Assembly: GCA_018668595.1 (NCBI GenBank)
Contig: JABJCP010000015.1
Coordinates: 1 to 39,785 of the forward strand
Reading direction: 5' to 3'
From: Candidatus Woesearchaeota archaeon
Lineage (GTDB): Archaea; Nanobdellota; Nanobdellia; Woesearchaeales; UBA11576
DNA length: 39,785 bases
Both the position numbers and the translations under genes were made by a program. This document shows, one piece after another, positions 31,611-39,686 of this stretch (positions within the stretch are counted from its first letter, which is position 1; each line of letters opens with the position of its first letter). The notes under the pieces are model-generated. The model made no database searches. It was not told the DNA's origin and saw only the letters and a list, made by a program, of their open reading frames with translations.

Positions 31611-32600
31611 ATGGACTTAAATAAAATAATTTTGATAAAAAAAAGAACTCCTCTTGAGGATTTATTGAGAAGACATACTACAAAATCTCAAGTTAAGTTT
31701 TACCTAGAGTCTCGAGGAGAATCTTTTGAATATTATCAAAAAATTCACAATAATTATGTGGTAGGATTTGAAAATATAAAACTTCAACTTCCAAAAGAAA
31801 TAAGAAAACAAGAAGTACTAAGAGATTATTTAGATACGTTTCAATTCGGAGAAAATGATCTTATAGTTGTTGTTGGTGGTGATGGATTACTAGTAAATGC
31901 TGCAAAATATGTTGGTGAACAACCTGCAATACTTGTTAATCCTGATCCAGAAAATCATGGAGGAGTTCTTGCTACTTGTGATCACGTTGGATTTTCAAAA
32001 GTAATTAAGTCTGTTTTATCAAAAAATTATGAAGTTGAAGAACTTACAATGGCGCAAGCAAAACTAGATGATGGACAAATTTTGTTTGCACTAAATGATT
32101 TATTTATTGGACGACAAACACACATTTCTGCAAGATACAGAATTAATTATTTAGGGAGAGAAGAACGACAATCATCTAGTGGATTAATAGTAACTACGGG
32201 AACAGGTTCGACAGGATGGTTTACATCAATAGAACTTGGCGCAAGAAAAATCTCAGAACAATTGTCAAGTATTGGTGGGTCTTATGCGCGGGGTAGAGAT
32301 GTAGCAGGTGATAATTTAACTGAATTTTTCAAATTAACTACATCAACAGCATTTAACAGGTCGGAAAATTATCTTAAATTTGCAGTGAGAGAACCATTTC
32401 CAACAAAAGGTACTGGAACTAATGTTATTTATGGAAAAATAAATTCACGATGGCCTTTAACAATTGTTTCTGAAATGCCGGAAGGAGGAGTAATTTTTAG
32501 TGATGGAATCGAATCAGATTACTTAGAATTTAATGCAGGTAAAACTGCAGTAATAACACCTTCAGAGAAAAAAGTGAATTTAGTAAAATCAATTTATTAA
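31611..32600 (+). CDS. NAD kinase-like protein (second copy)
   Basis: 329 residues. GGDGLLVNAAKY (89-100) is the kinase signature, and SSSGLIVTTGTGSTGWF is the conserved C-terminal loop, which is more canonical than in the copy at 22353. The usual NTD substrate motif is NPDPENHGG, so the substrate could differ. Long insertions occur near 225-260. I choose the ATG at 31611 over the TTG at 31602. No clear SD except AGGATTT. Confidence 0.75.
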   Translation: MDLNKIILIKKRTPLEDLLRRHTTKSQVKFYLESRGESFEYYQKIHNNYVVGFENIKLQLPKEIRKQEVLRDYLDTFQFGENDLIVVVGGDGLLVNAAKYVGEQPAILVNPDPENHGGVLATCDHVGFSKVIKSVLSKNYEVEELTMAQAKLDDGQILFALNDLFIGRQTHISARYRINYLGREERQSSSGLIVTTGTGSTGWFTSIELGARKISEQLSSIGGSYARGRDVAGDNLTEFFKLTTSTAFNRSENYLKFAVREPFPTKGTGTNVIYGKINSRWPLTIVSEMPEGGVIFSDGIESDYLEFNAGKTAVITPSEKKVNLVKSIY

Positions 32601-32666
32601 ATCCAGTTTATTAAATTTATTTTATTAAAATTAGTTTATTAAAACCTATTTAGGAGGAAACTAAAC

Positions 32667-32768
32667 TTGGTAAGAAGAATTAAACTAATACACCATAGAG
32701 GAATTGAATGTGATACGTGGGCACCATTTCTGTCTGATGAGCAAAAAGTCAGAGTGTATAACTTCTAA
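32667..32768 (+). CDS. Possible 33-residue protein with TTG start
   Basis: A strong SD (AGGAGG, 32652-32657) is followed at 9 nt spacing by TTG and an ORF of 33 codons ending in TAA. The peptide starts VRRIKLIHHRGIECDTWAPF and ends VRVYNF. No AT-rich low complexity is present, unlike the flanks. No family recognised. The strong SD is the main evidence. Confidence 0.5.
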   Translation: MVRRIKLIHHRGIECDTWAPFLSDEQKVRVYNF

Positions 32769-32822
32769 AATATGTTCTTTTTTTAAATTTACAAAATTTT
32801 TATTTAAGATGGGCTGTTGTAT

Positions 32823-32928
32823 TTGATATATGTGTCAGGTGTAGGTATTTAGTGTGTGTATCTAGTGTATGTTTTTGGTTTATGTATTAGGTCTAGGCAT
32901 CTGGTTTATGTATTTGGTTCATATATAA
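32823..32928 (+). repeat. Imperfect TTTATGTATTNGGT repeats
   Basis: Decayed copies of GTNTATGTATTTGGT and related units (GTCTAGGCATCTGG between them). They precede the NrtR-like promoter. The frame is open through them, which makes the N-terminus of the next ORF look longer than it is. Confidence 0.5.
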
Positions 32929-32936
32929 AGGAAAAA

Positions 32937-32945
32937 TATATAAAT
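32937..32945 (+). promoter_or_regulatory. TATA box of the NrtR-like gene
   Basis: TATATAAAT, centred about 26 nt before the ATG at 32967. It supports the leaderless start. Confidence 0.65.
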
Positions 32946-32948
32946 AAA

Positions 32949-32961
32949 TGTACTGACTACA
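32949..32961. promoter_or_regulatory. NrtR-like operator 3 (TGTACTGACTACA)
   Basis: TGTA-N5-TACA, the same spacing as operators 1 and 2, between the TATA box and the start of the regulator's own gene. Its right flank ACACTAA matches the site at 29772. It suggests autoregulation. Confidence 0.6.
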
Positions 32962-32966
32962 CTAAT

Positions 32967-33731
32967 ATGGTCAGGGAAACTAAACAAGGAGTTAAGGGAC
33001 ACGATAATATGGATGAGAAAGAGTTTCTAACTAAATATGATCCTGAAAAATTTAAACGACCTTCTATTGCAGTAGACACAATTATATTTTCAATACAACA
33101 TGATGAATTGAAAGTATTACTTGTTAAAAGAGGAGAACATCCCTTTAAGGGAACCTGGGCAATACCAGGAGGATTTGTGCGTCATGATGAAAGTGTAGAT
33201 GATGCAGCAAAAAGAGAACTTCTTGAAGAAACAGGAGTGTCTGGAGTTTACTTAGAACAGTTATTTACTTTTGGAGATGTAAATCGAGATCCTAGAACCC
33301 GAGTTATCAGTATCTCATATTACTCAATATTAGGATATGATGATTTGAGCTCAACAAAACTTTCAGCATCATTTGATGTTGATGATGTTGATTGGTTTAA
33401 TATTAGTGATTTACCAGAACTAGCATTTGATCACAAAATAATACTTCGCTATGCACTAAATAGATTACGAAATAAATTAGAATATTCCACAGTCGCATTT
33501 GAATTCTTACCAGAAAGATTTACGCTAACAGAACTTCAACAAATTTATGAAATTGTTTATGATCGTAAACTAGATAAACGAAATTTTAGAAAGAAACTCA
33601 AACAAATGAATATAGTTTCTGAAACTAATGAAACAAAAATTGAAGGAGCACATAGACCTGCAAGACTTTATACATTAAAAGATCCGAAATTATTTTTAAT
33701 CAAAGATAGAGGATTTTTTGTACCATTCTAA
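32967..33731 (+). CDS. NrtR-like Nudix transcriptional regulator
   Basis: 254 residues from the leaderless ATG at 32967; an ATG at 33009 is an alternative. The first part (AVDTIIFSIQHDELKVLLVK onward) is a Nudix domain with the box GGFVRHDESVDDAAKRELLE and ETGV, followed by a C-terminal winged-helix domain (FTLTELQQIYEIVYDRKLDK, RNFRKKLKQM, GAHRPARLYTL). This is the architecture of NrtR, which represses NAD synthesis genes and responds to ADP-ribose. In the longer frame to 32856, the first residues come from repeats and I reject them. Confidence 0.85.
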   Translation: MVRETKQGVKGHDNMDEKEFLTKYDPEKFKRPSIAVDTIIFSIQHDELKVLLVKRGEHPFKGTWAIPGGFVRHDESVDDAAKRELLEETGVSGVYLEQLFTFGDVNRDPRTRVISISYYSILGYDDLSSTKLSASFDVDDVDWFNISDLPELAFDHKIILRYALNRLRNKLEYSTVAFEFLPERFTLTELQQIYEIVYDRKLDKRNFRKKLKQMNIVSETNETKIEGAHRPARLYTLKDPKLFLIKDRGFFVPF

Positions 33732-33746
33732 TTGAGGGTATGAATA

Positions 33747-33755
33747 ATTTATTAT
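33747..33755 (+). promoter_or_regulatory. TATA box of the DHH gene
   Basis: ATTTATTAT, about 28 nt before the ATG at 33780. It implies a leaderless transcript. Confidence 0.5.
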
Positions 33756-33779
33756 TAATTCTTTTGAGAAAATTCCAAA

Positions 33780-34844
33780 ATGCCATTAACAGAAAAACAA
33801 AACAAACAAATACTTGACGAACTAGATCATTGTAATAGACCGCTTTATTTTTTTCACGATGATACAGATGGTCTTTGTAGTTTTTTACTTTTTTATAGAT
33901 ATAAACTTGAAGGAAAAGGGGTGTGTGTTAAAGCACAACCTATTTTTGATAAAAGATTTTTTAATATAATTCAAAGTTATTGTCCTGACAAAATTTTTGT
34001 TGTTGATGTTCCACAAATGGATCAAGATTTTATTGATGAACTTAATAGAGTTGTGAAAGTTCCAATAATATGGGTTGATCATCACCCGCCTATGAAAATA
34101 AATGGTGTAAAATATTTTAATCCTCGTATTGCGAATGAATCTGATGGGGCGCCTGCTTCAAAATTATGTTATGATGTTGTAAAAAAACATCGCCCTGAAG
34201 ATTTATGGATAGCTGTAGTTGGTTTTGTTGGGGACTGGACAATACAACCAGATCTTAAAGATTTTGCAAAACAATATCCTGATTTGATGTCTGCTACAGT
34301 TAAAAAACCTGAAGAAGCATTATTTAATTCAGGATTGAGTAAAGTAATCAAATTAATGAATTTTATTTTAAAAGGAAATACAAAAGATGTTATGAAATGT
34401 GTGAAAATTTTGACAAGAGTTACGTCACCTTATGAAATACTAAATAATGAAACATCTCAAGTTCATTATTTGTGGAAACGATTTGACGAAGTAAATGAAG
34501 TTTATGAAGAACTTCTTGGCGAAGCTGTTGAACTGTTTGAAAAAGAAAAATCCAAGTTAGTTGTTTATATTTACAAGGAAAATAAATTAAGTCTTAGTGG
34601 AGATTTATCTAATGAACTGTTATATAAGTTTCCTGAAAAAGTACTTATTATTTCTAGACAAAAAAGTGGAGAAATGAAAATGAGTCTTCGTAGCAGTGGA
34701 AATATACTCATACCGCCAATTCTTAAAAAAGCATTAGAGGGAGTAGAAGGATATGGTGGAGGACACGAACATGCTTGCGGGGCTTGTGTTAAAGTAAGAG
34801 ATTTTGAAAAATTCTTAAATTCTATAAGATCGCAAGTTGATTGA
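33780..34844 (+). CDS. DHH-family phosphoesterase
   Basis: 354 residues. Motifs: FFHDDTDG (metal Asp D28, D30), VDVPQMDQDF, DHH (D100-H101-H102 in WVDHHPP), then the DHHA1-type C-terminus GGGHEHACGACV. The family includes nanoRNases, RecJ/GAN-like exonucleases and cyclic-dinucleotide phosphodiesterases; archaeal relatives act as RecJ-like or DHH-RNases. The substrate cannot be fixed from sequence. Confidence 0.85.
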   Translation: MPLTEKQNKQILDELDHCNRPLYFFHDDTDGLCSFLLFYRYKLEGKGVCVKAQPIFDKRFFNIIQSYCPDKIFVVDVPQMDQDFIDELNRVVKVPIIWVDHHPPMKINGVKYFNPRIANESDGAPASKLCYDVVKKHRPEDLWIAVVGFVGDWTIQPDLKDFAKQYPDLMSATVKKPEEALFNSGLSKVIKLMNFILKGNTKDVMKCVKILTRVTSPYEILNNETSQVHYLWKRFDEVNEVYEELLGEAVELFEKEKSKLVVYIYKENKLSLSGDLSNELLYKFPEKVLIISRQKSGEMKMSLRSSGNILIPPILKKALEGVEGYGGGHEHACGACVKVRDFEKFLNSIRSQVD

Positions 34845-34984
34845 ATAAAAATTTGATTAGTAGATTATTTTTTAATAAGCTTAATATTGTGAGTAGAATT
34901 ATTTACTTATAACACTAATAAAAATATCTTAAAATAAAAATTTAATGAATTGGAATTTTATGTACTAATTAATTATTCCACTAA

Positions 34985-35221
34985 TTACATTTTTTCTATT
35001 GCTTTTTGGATTAAAGGAAGAACAGCTTCTGCTTCTGCTTTAGTCATACGTCCAAGTTTAGCAAAATTATATTCTCCAGACCGGGTTTTATTTTCCCTTG
35101 TTAATTGGAGCTTAGGTACATTTTCATTATATGAAAAAACACCTACATTAATTCTACCACTTTCAAACTCAACAGACTCAGCAAAAAGTTCCTTATCCAA
35201 ACTCTTATCAAATCCTGGCAT
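34985..35221 (-). CDS. Small PC4-like protein (78 aa)
   Basis: A compact protein with strands INVGVFSYNENVPKLQLTRE and FAKLGRMTKAEAEAVLPLIQ, the strand-strand-helix pattern of the PC4/YdbC single-strand nucleic-acid binding fold. SD GGGGGA (35231-35236) lies 10 nt before the ATG. The opposite-strand frame here is a shadow. The assignment is by pattern only. Confidence 0.7.
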   Translation of the reverse strand: MPGFDKSLDKELFAESVEFESGRINVGVFSYNENVPKLQLTRENKTRSGEYNFAKLGRMTKAEAEAVLPLIQKAIEKM

Positions 35222-35522
35222 TTTATATTTTCCCCCGAATATAGTACAATATCACACATAAATGCTATTGTAGCTATTATATATAGATAAATTATAATAT
35301 ATATTATATATTATATAAAAGTTTTGGTTTTTAAATGGATAATTTGTTTAATTGGTCTTAAATATGTAATTATTATTTTTATGTTTCTTATTTTATCTAT
35401 TAGACTGCTTTATTGTTTATGTATTTTTCTTTGAGTTTTTCGGAAACTATTCGGAAAATCGATCTAAATGTTTATTAAACTTGCATTATTTTAAAGTAAT
35501 ATATACGTCGAGGTGTATACAT
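35222..35522. other. Intergenic region between divergent small genes
   Basis: About 300 nt of very AT-rich DNA. It holds the SD of the minus-strand gene, a palindrome-rich TA stretch (about 35278-35322), a repeated TATTCGGAAA-like motif (35449-35460), and the likely promoter of the peptide gene at 35523 (TTATTTTAAAGTAATATATA near 35487-35506). No gene seen. Confidence 0.5.
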
Positions 35523-35606
35523 ATGAAAACAAAGACAAAAACAAATGTAACTGTAGTTGTAAAGGCAGCTAAAAATTCCTGCTCAACATCAGGAAGTTAC
35601 AAATAA
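35523..35606 (+). CDS. Candidate RiPP precursor peptide (27 aa)
   Basis: A 27-codon ORF with a strong SD (GAGGTG, 35510-35515, 7 nt spacing). The N-terminal half is basic and beta-branched (MKTKTKTNVTVVVKAA) and could serve as a leader. The C-terminus (KNSCSTSGSYK) has one Cys with Ser, Thr, Gly and Tyr and could be a core. It lies 204 nt upstream of a radical SAM-SPASM enzyme on the same strand. Such enzymes often modify short peptides encoded next to them. No homology is known to me; the role is inferred from position and composition. Confidence 0.5.
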   Translation: MKTKTKTNVTVVVKAAKNSCSTSGSYK

Positions 35607-35810
35607 ATACAAATAAAAAACAATAAGTACAAGTAAATGTGAAATTCTTTATTTTTTTTTCAAATCATATTAGAATATTGTTGGTTTTTTTGTTTTTTTT
35701 CCGATATTTATGTGCTTTTTTTAATTTTAATACTAGTTTGCAAAATTGTCCTAGTTTGAACTTTGTTTAATTTATTTATTAATTTTTTTTAGATATTTAA
35801 GGAGGATAAA
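35607..35810 (+). terminator. T-rich spacer after the peptide gene
   Basis: About 200 nt with several runs of T (for example 35650-35659 and 35684-35700) and no ORF. It may end most transcripts after the short peptide gene. The next gene starts after the SD AAGGAGG (35800-35806). Confidence 0.45.
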
Positions 35811-36866
35811 ATGGAAATTAAAGTTGGAGATATTAATTATAATACAAAATTTCAACACATGCAAGTTGAAATTACTGGTAAATGCAATATGCGTTGTCAA
35901 CATTGTAGAGCTTGGGATGAAGCTAAAGTTCATATGTCAATTTCACTTTTCAAACAGTGTATTGATTTTGCAATGTCTGAATCAGATTCGGATTTTAGAT
36001 TAACTATTTCCGGAGGAGAACCATTTATGCATCCAAATCTTGTCGAGTGTGTTTCGTATGCTTTTGAAAAAGGAATACATAATATGATTATAACAACAAA
36101 TGGTTCAATCAATTCAAAAGAGATAATTCAAAAATTAGACTCTCTTGGCGTTCCAAATTTATCAATTCAAATAAGTGTTGATTCTGTAAATTCTCAAGAA
36201 CATGATGAATTTAGAGGATTTCCTGGCGCATTTGATAAAGCAATGAATATGTTTGATCTATTAATTGGAACTAATCTAAAAGCTGCATTAAGATCATCAC
36301 TAACGCCCAATACAATTAACCAAGTAAGACCTCTAATTAATTTAGCTTTGAAAAAAAAGGCAATAAGAGTTGGTTTAGGAACTGTTATTCCTGCAGGAAA
36401 AGGTAAAGAGAATACTCAATTAATTTTAACTGCGGATAAGAAAAAAGAATTTCTAGAAGAACTTGCACAATGTAAAAAGGAATTTACTGATATAGATATT
36501 ACTAGTGAAGATCCTTTAAAATTTAATTTGCATGATTGTCCCTGGGAATATGGAGATTATGACTTGGATGATCCTGCTTTATTTGGAGGATGCACTGCAG
36601 GTATAACAGGGTTTAATATTGATAGTGAAGGAACAATAACTCCTTGTGCAGTTTTATTAAAAAAAGTAGTCAATATCAAAGATAAAAGTATTGATGAGAT
36701 AAAAGAAATTTATTCAAATTCAGATATAATAAAAAATTTATTTGCTAAAAAATTTAGTGGAAAATGTGGATCGTGTAAATTGAAAAGATTATGTGGGGGT
36801 TGCAGAGCTGTGGCAGACGGTTTATCTGGTGACTATCTTGCATCAGATGTAACATGTTGGATTTAA
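35811..36866 (+). CDS. Radical SAM-SPASM enzyme
   Basis: 351 residues. The radical SAM cluster is CNMRCQHC (C25, C29, C32), with SGGEPF as the SAM-binding motif and TTNGS. The C-terminal SPASM domain has C261, C279, C319, C322, C328, C331 and C349, for extra iron-sulfur clusters. SPASM proteins usually modify peptides or proteins by radical chemistry (thioether or C-C crosslinks and others). SD AAGGAGG lies 4 nt before the ATG. It overlaps the next gene by 13 nt. The likely substrate is the peptide upstream at 35523. Confidence 0.85.
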   Translation: MEIKVGDINYNTKFQHMQVEITGKCNMRCQHCRAWDEAKVHMSISLFKQCIDFAMSESDSDFRLTISGGEPFMHPNLVECVSYAFEKGIHNMIITTNGSINSKEIIQKLDSLGVPNLSIQISVDSVNSQEHDEFRGFPGAFDKAMNMFDLLIGTNLKAALRSSLTPNTINQVRPLINLALKKKAIRVGLGTVIPAGKGKENTQLILTADKKKEFLEELAQCKKEFTDIDITSEDPLKFNLHDCPWEYGDYDLDDPALFGGCTAGITGFNIDSEGTITPCAVLLKKVVNIKDKSIDEIKEIYSNSDIIKNLFAKKFSGKCGSCKLKRLCGGCRAVADGLSGDYLASDVTCWI

Positions 36867-37612
36867 CTATAAATTCATTTTTTGAAGAAGTAAAAAATAT
36901 TGAACAAAAATATAGTTGTAAATATATTATTATAGGAGACACTATTAGAAAATATTTAGAAAAAAAAATATTTAATAATGTACTTTATGATGACATTGGC
37001 AATGATCATTTTGATGTAATTGTAGAATTTAATTTTTCAAGCAAAATTCCTGAAATGATTAAAGATCTAAATTTTTCAAAGAAAAGATTTGCGTATCATA
37101 CAATTTTATTTGATAACCCCCTTGAATTAGTGGGTTATTATGACCAAAATAATTTTTTGGACATAAGAGGTAATATATCTGCTTTTCGTCCTGACTCTAC
37201 GATAGAACGAATTGGATTTTATTCCGATTTTCAAAAATATGATGAATTTAACATAGGTTTTTCAGATTTTGAAAATAAAATATTAAGAATTAATCCTTTA
37301 ACAAATCCTACAAATTTATGGTTAGATAAATTATTCAAATTGATTCAGCTCAAAACTCAACTTGAATTATCCATTGAACAAACATCATATAATTTAATGA
37401 ATGAATTCATAGCAAACTTAAACATTAGCGAATTAAATTATGCACATGAAGATTTAAATCAGATGTTAACAATTATATATTCAAGAACTAACAATCCTTT
37501 ATCTGTTACTGAATTTATGACAGAAGAACTTGATAAAAATTTAATGAATGTTTTTGATAAGCATGAGTTAAACATTTTTGATTTTGAATCGCAATTTAAG
37601 AAAAAACAATAA
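36854..37612 (+). CDS. Unknown, nucleotidyltransferase-like protein
   Basis: 252 residues. KYIIIGDTIRKYLEKKIF followed by DDIGNDHFDVIVEF recalls the G-x-x-R...D-x-D head of tRNA/poly(A) nucleotidyltransferases, but the pattern is partial and the catalytic Asp pair is not certain. The rest has helices LWLDKLFKLIQLKTQLELSI. It starts within the radical SAM gene, so it is translated with it. It could be a degenerate or distinct nucleotidyltransferase that acts in the same pathway. Confidence 0.45.
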   Translation: MLDLTINSFFEEVKNIEQKYSCKYIIIGDTIRKYLEKKIFNNVLYDDIGNDHFDVIVEFNFSSKIPEMIKDLNFSKKRFAYHTILFDNPLELVGYYDQNNFLDIRGNISAFRPDSTIERIGFYSDFQKYDEFNIGFSDFENKILRINPLTNPTNLWLDKLFKLIQLKTQLELSIEQTSYNLMNEFIANLNISELNYAHEDLNQMLTIIYSRTNNPLSVTEFMTEELDKNLMNVFDKHELNIFDFESQFKKKQ

Positions 37613-37635
37613 CTTTAATTTGTGAGGTGTTACTT

Positions 37636-39102
37636 ATGAAACAAAACAATAAAACTCGAGATGAAATAAATAAAGAAATAAAGAGTAAACATATAATAAT
37701 AAATTCAACAGGAACTGAAATTTCAATAGATTTATCTGATAAATCTGATTTAGAAAATAAATTAACTCAATTAGACAATGAAAGCTTAAAATCATATATT
37801 TTTTCTGAAGAGATTAAAGGTTCTGGAGGAATTCCTCCGCCTTCTATTGTTGCAATGAAAAAACTTCAATTAGTAGACTATGCAGACTCTAGCGATTCAG
37901 GACATTTTAATTTATTTCCTGCAGGAAAATTAATATTTGAATTACTATCTGATTGGTCAAGACAAATAGCAATAGATCACTTAAATTGTTTAGAAATTGA
38001 CACGCCTGTACTTTACGATTGGAATGATCCTGAAATAAGATCACAAGGAGAATCGTTTCATGAGAGACATTATACGGTTTTGCATGGAAAAGAATTTTCT
38101 GAAGGAAATAAAGAATTTGTACTAAGATTTGCAGGTGATTTTGGTTTATTCAAATTAATTAAAAAAGCACCATTAACTTATAGGAACCTTCCTTTGCGAA
38201 TATATGAATTTTCAAAGAGTTTTAGATTAGAAAAAAGCGGAGAATTATGTGGTTTGAAAAGATTAAGGGCATTTCATATGCCTGATATTCATTCATTTAC
38301 TGAAAATATTGAATCTGGATTTAATGAGTATGAACAACTTCATATGAAATATACTGAACTTGCAGAAGGAACAGGTGTTGAATACGCATTAGTTTTTAGA
38401 ATTGTTAATGAGTTTTATGAACAAAATAAAAAACGAATAAAAAATATGATTATTAAAAGTAAAAGGCCGGCATTTGTAGAATTATTATCTGATATGAAAC
38501 ACTATTGGGTTATGAAACATGAATTTCAAAATATTGATTCTGTAAAAAGTAATATGCAATTGTCAACTGTTCAATTAGATATAAAAGATTCTGAATTATA
38601 TGGGATAACTTATGTTGGTAATGATGGGATGAAAAAAGGATGTATTATTTGCCACTCTTCTGTTGGAAGTATAGAAAGATGGATGTATGCAATTTTAGAA
38701 GAATCATTAAAAAAAGAAAAACCAGTTTTACCTCTTTGGCTTTCTCCAATTCAAGTACGCTTAATTCCTGTATCGGGTAATTCTGAAGATCAATTAAATT
38801 ATTCAAAAAATATTGCAAAAATCTTTCAAAACAATAATATAAGGTCTGATATTGATGACCGGAATGAAACTCTTTCAAAGAAAATAAGATTTAGTCAACA
38901 AAATTGGATTCCATATACTATAATAATTGGAAACAATGAAGTTCAATCATCTAATTTGTCTGTAAATAATAGATATACAGGGGGAAAAAACGTGATGGAT
39001 TTAGACAAATTACTAGTTGAACTCAAATCCAATACTGTGGGAAAACCATATCATCCTCGTCAAGGATCTATGTATTTATCAAAATTTGTATCATTTATTT
39101 AA
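37636..39102 (+). CDS. Threonyl-tRNA synthetase-like class II enzyme
   Basis: 488 residues from the ATG with SD GAGGTG (37624-37629). The class II core is clear: YRNLPLRIYEFSKSFRLEKS (motif 2), LCGLKRLRAFHMPDIHSF, then QLDIKDSELYGITYV, and ICHSSVGSIERWMYAILEES (motif 3), plus an anticodon-binding domain (PVLPLWLSPIQVRLIPV). ThrRS zinc ligands seem to be the two His (in PDIHSF and ICHSS), but the Cys region reads RFAGDFGLF. The N-terminal editing domain of archaeal ThrRS is absent or reduced to about 60 residues. It could be the cell's ThrRS or a paralogue serving the neighbouring peptide genes. Confidence 0.75.
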   Translation: MKQNNKTRDEINKEIKSKHIIINSTGTEISIDLSDKSDLENKLTQLDNESLKSYIFSEEIKGSGGIPPPSIVAMKKLQLVDYADSSDSGHFNLFPAGKLIFELLSDWSRQIAIDHLNCLEIDTPVLYDWNDPEIRSQGESFHERHYTVLHGKEFSEGNKEFVLRFAGDFGLFKLIKKAPLTYRNLPLRIYEFSKSFRLEKSGELCGLKRLRAFHMPDIHSFTENIESGFNEYEQLHMKYTELAEGTGVEYALVFRIVNEFYEQNKKRIKNMIIKSKRPAFVELLSDMKHYWVMKHEFQNIDSVKSNMQLSTVQLDIKDSELYGITYVGNDGMKKGCIICHSSVGSIERWMYAILEESLKKEKPVLPLWLSPIQVRLIPVSGNSEDQLNYSKNIAKIFQNNNIRSDIDDRNETLSKKIRFSQQNWIPYTIIIGNNEVQSSNLSVNNRYTGGKNVMDLDKLLVELKSNTVGKPYHPRQGSMYLSKFVSFI

Positions 39103-39218
39103 TTTACTTTAACTGTTCAATTCATTTTAATTATTTAGTTTATTTCAAATATTTAATTTAGTTTAAATATTTGTTTTTTTTTAATTTTTTTTAGACTGAG
39201 TTGATGAGAGGTTTTAAA

Positions 39219-39686
39219 ATGGTTAAAATTGAAAATTTAAAAGCAGATGAATTAATTTCTGTTTTGAAGTTAGTTCAAAATACCTATGGGGAGTTTAATT
39301 TAAATGAAGGATCTAAAAAAGCAGTTTTAAATTATTTAGCAGTTCATGATTCTAAAAATGTGTCTGAATTGAAACCTTTTTTTTTGGGATCAACGTTTGT
39401 TGCGAAAATCAATAATAAACTAGTTGGGATGATTAGAGTCCAATGGCCTGATAAAATTGTTCAATTGTTTGTAGATGGAAATTTTCATAGAAAAAAAATA
39501 GGAACTAAACTAATAAAAAAAGTAGAAACAGAATTTTTGAAAAAAAATGCAGAGCGTATTTATATTAGAGCATCTCTTTTTTCAATTAAGTTTTATAAAA
39601 AAAATGGATTTTTTGAAACTGAGAAAATTCAAAATTATAAGGGTTTGAAAGTTCAACCTATGCAAAAAATATTAGATTGTTGTTAG
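39219..39686 (+). CDS. GNAT acetyltransferase
   Basis: 155 residues from the ATG with GAGAGGTT (39207-39214) upstream; earlier starts at 39201 and 39204 are weaker. The GNAT core: TFVAKINNKLVGMIRV, VQLFVDGNFHRKKIGTKLIK (acetyl-CoA loop RKKIGT) and IRASLFSIKFYKKNGF. The target is unknown. Its last codons merge into the 11-bp repeat array. Confidence 0.8.
   Translation: MVKIENLKADELISVLKLVQNTYGEFNLNEGSKKAVLNYLAVHDSKNVSELKPFFLGSTFVAKINNKLVGMIRVQWPDKIVQLFVDGNFHRKKIGTKLIKKVETEFLKKNAERIYIRASLFSIKFYKKNGFFETEKIQNYKGLKVQPMQKILDCC

Noticed and set aside
32856-32966. N-terminal extension of the NrtR-like ORF
   Set aside because: It is coded by imperfect repeats and lies upstream of the TATA box, so it cannot be on the leaderless transcript.
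34950-35261. Plus-strand ORF over the PC4-like gene
   Set aside because: The minus-strand protein has a recognisable fold pattern and an SD; the plus-strand frame has neither.
35222-35522. Possible replication origin in the TA-rich palindromic stretch
   Set aside because: No Cdc6/Orc gene or origin-box repeats nearby; AT-richness is general here.
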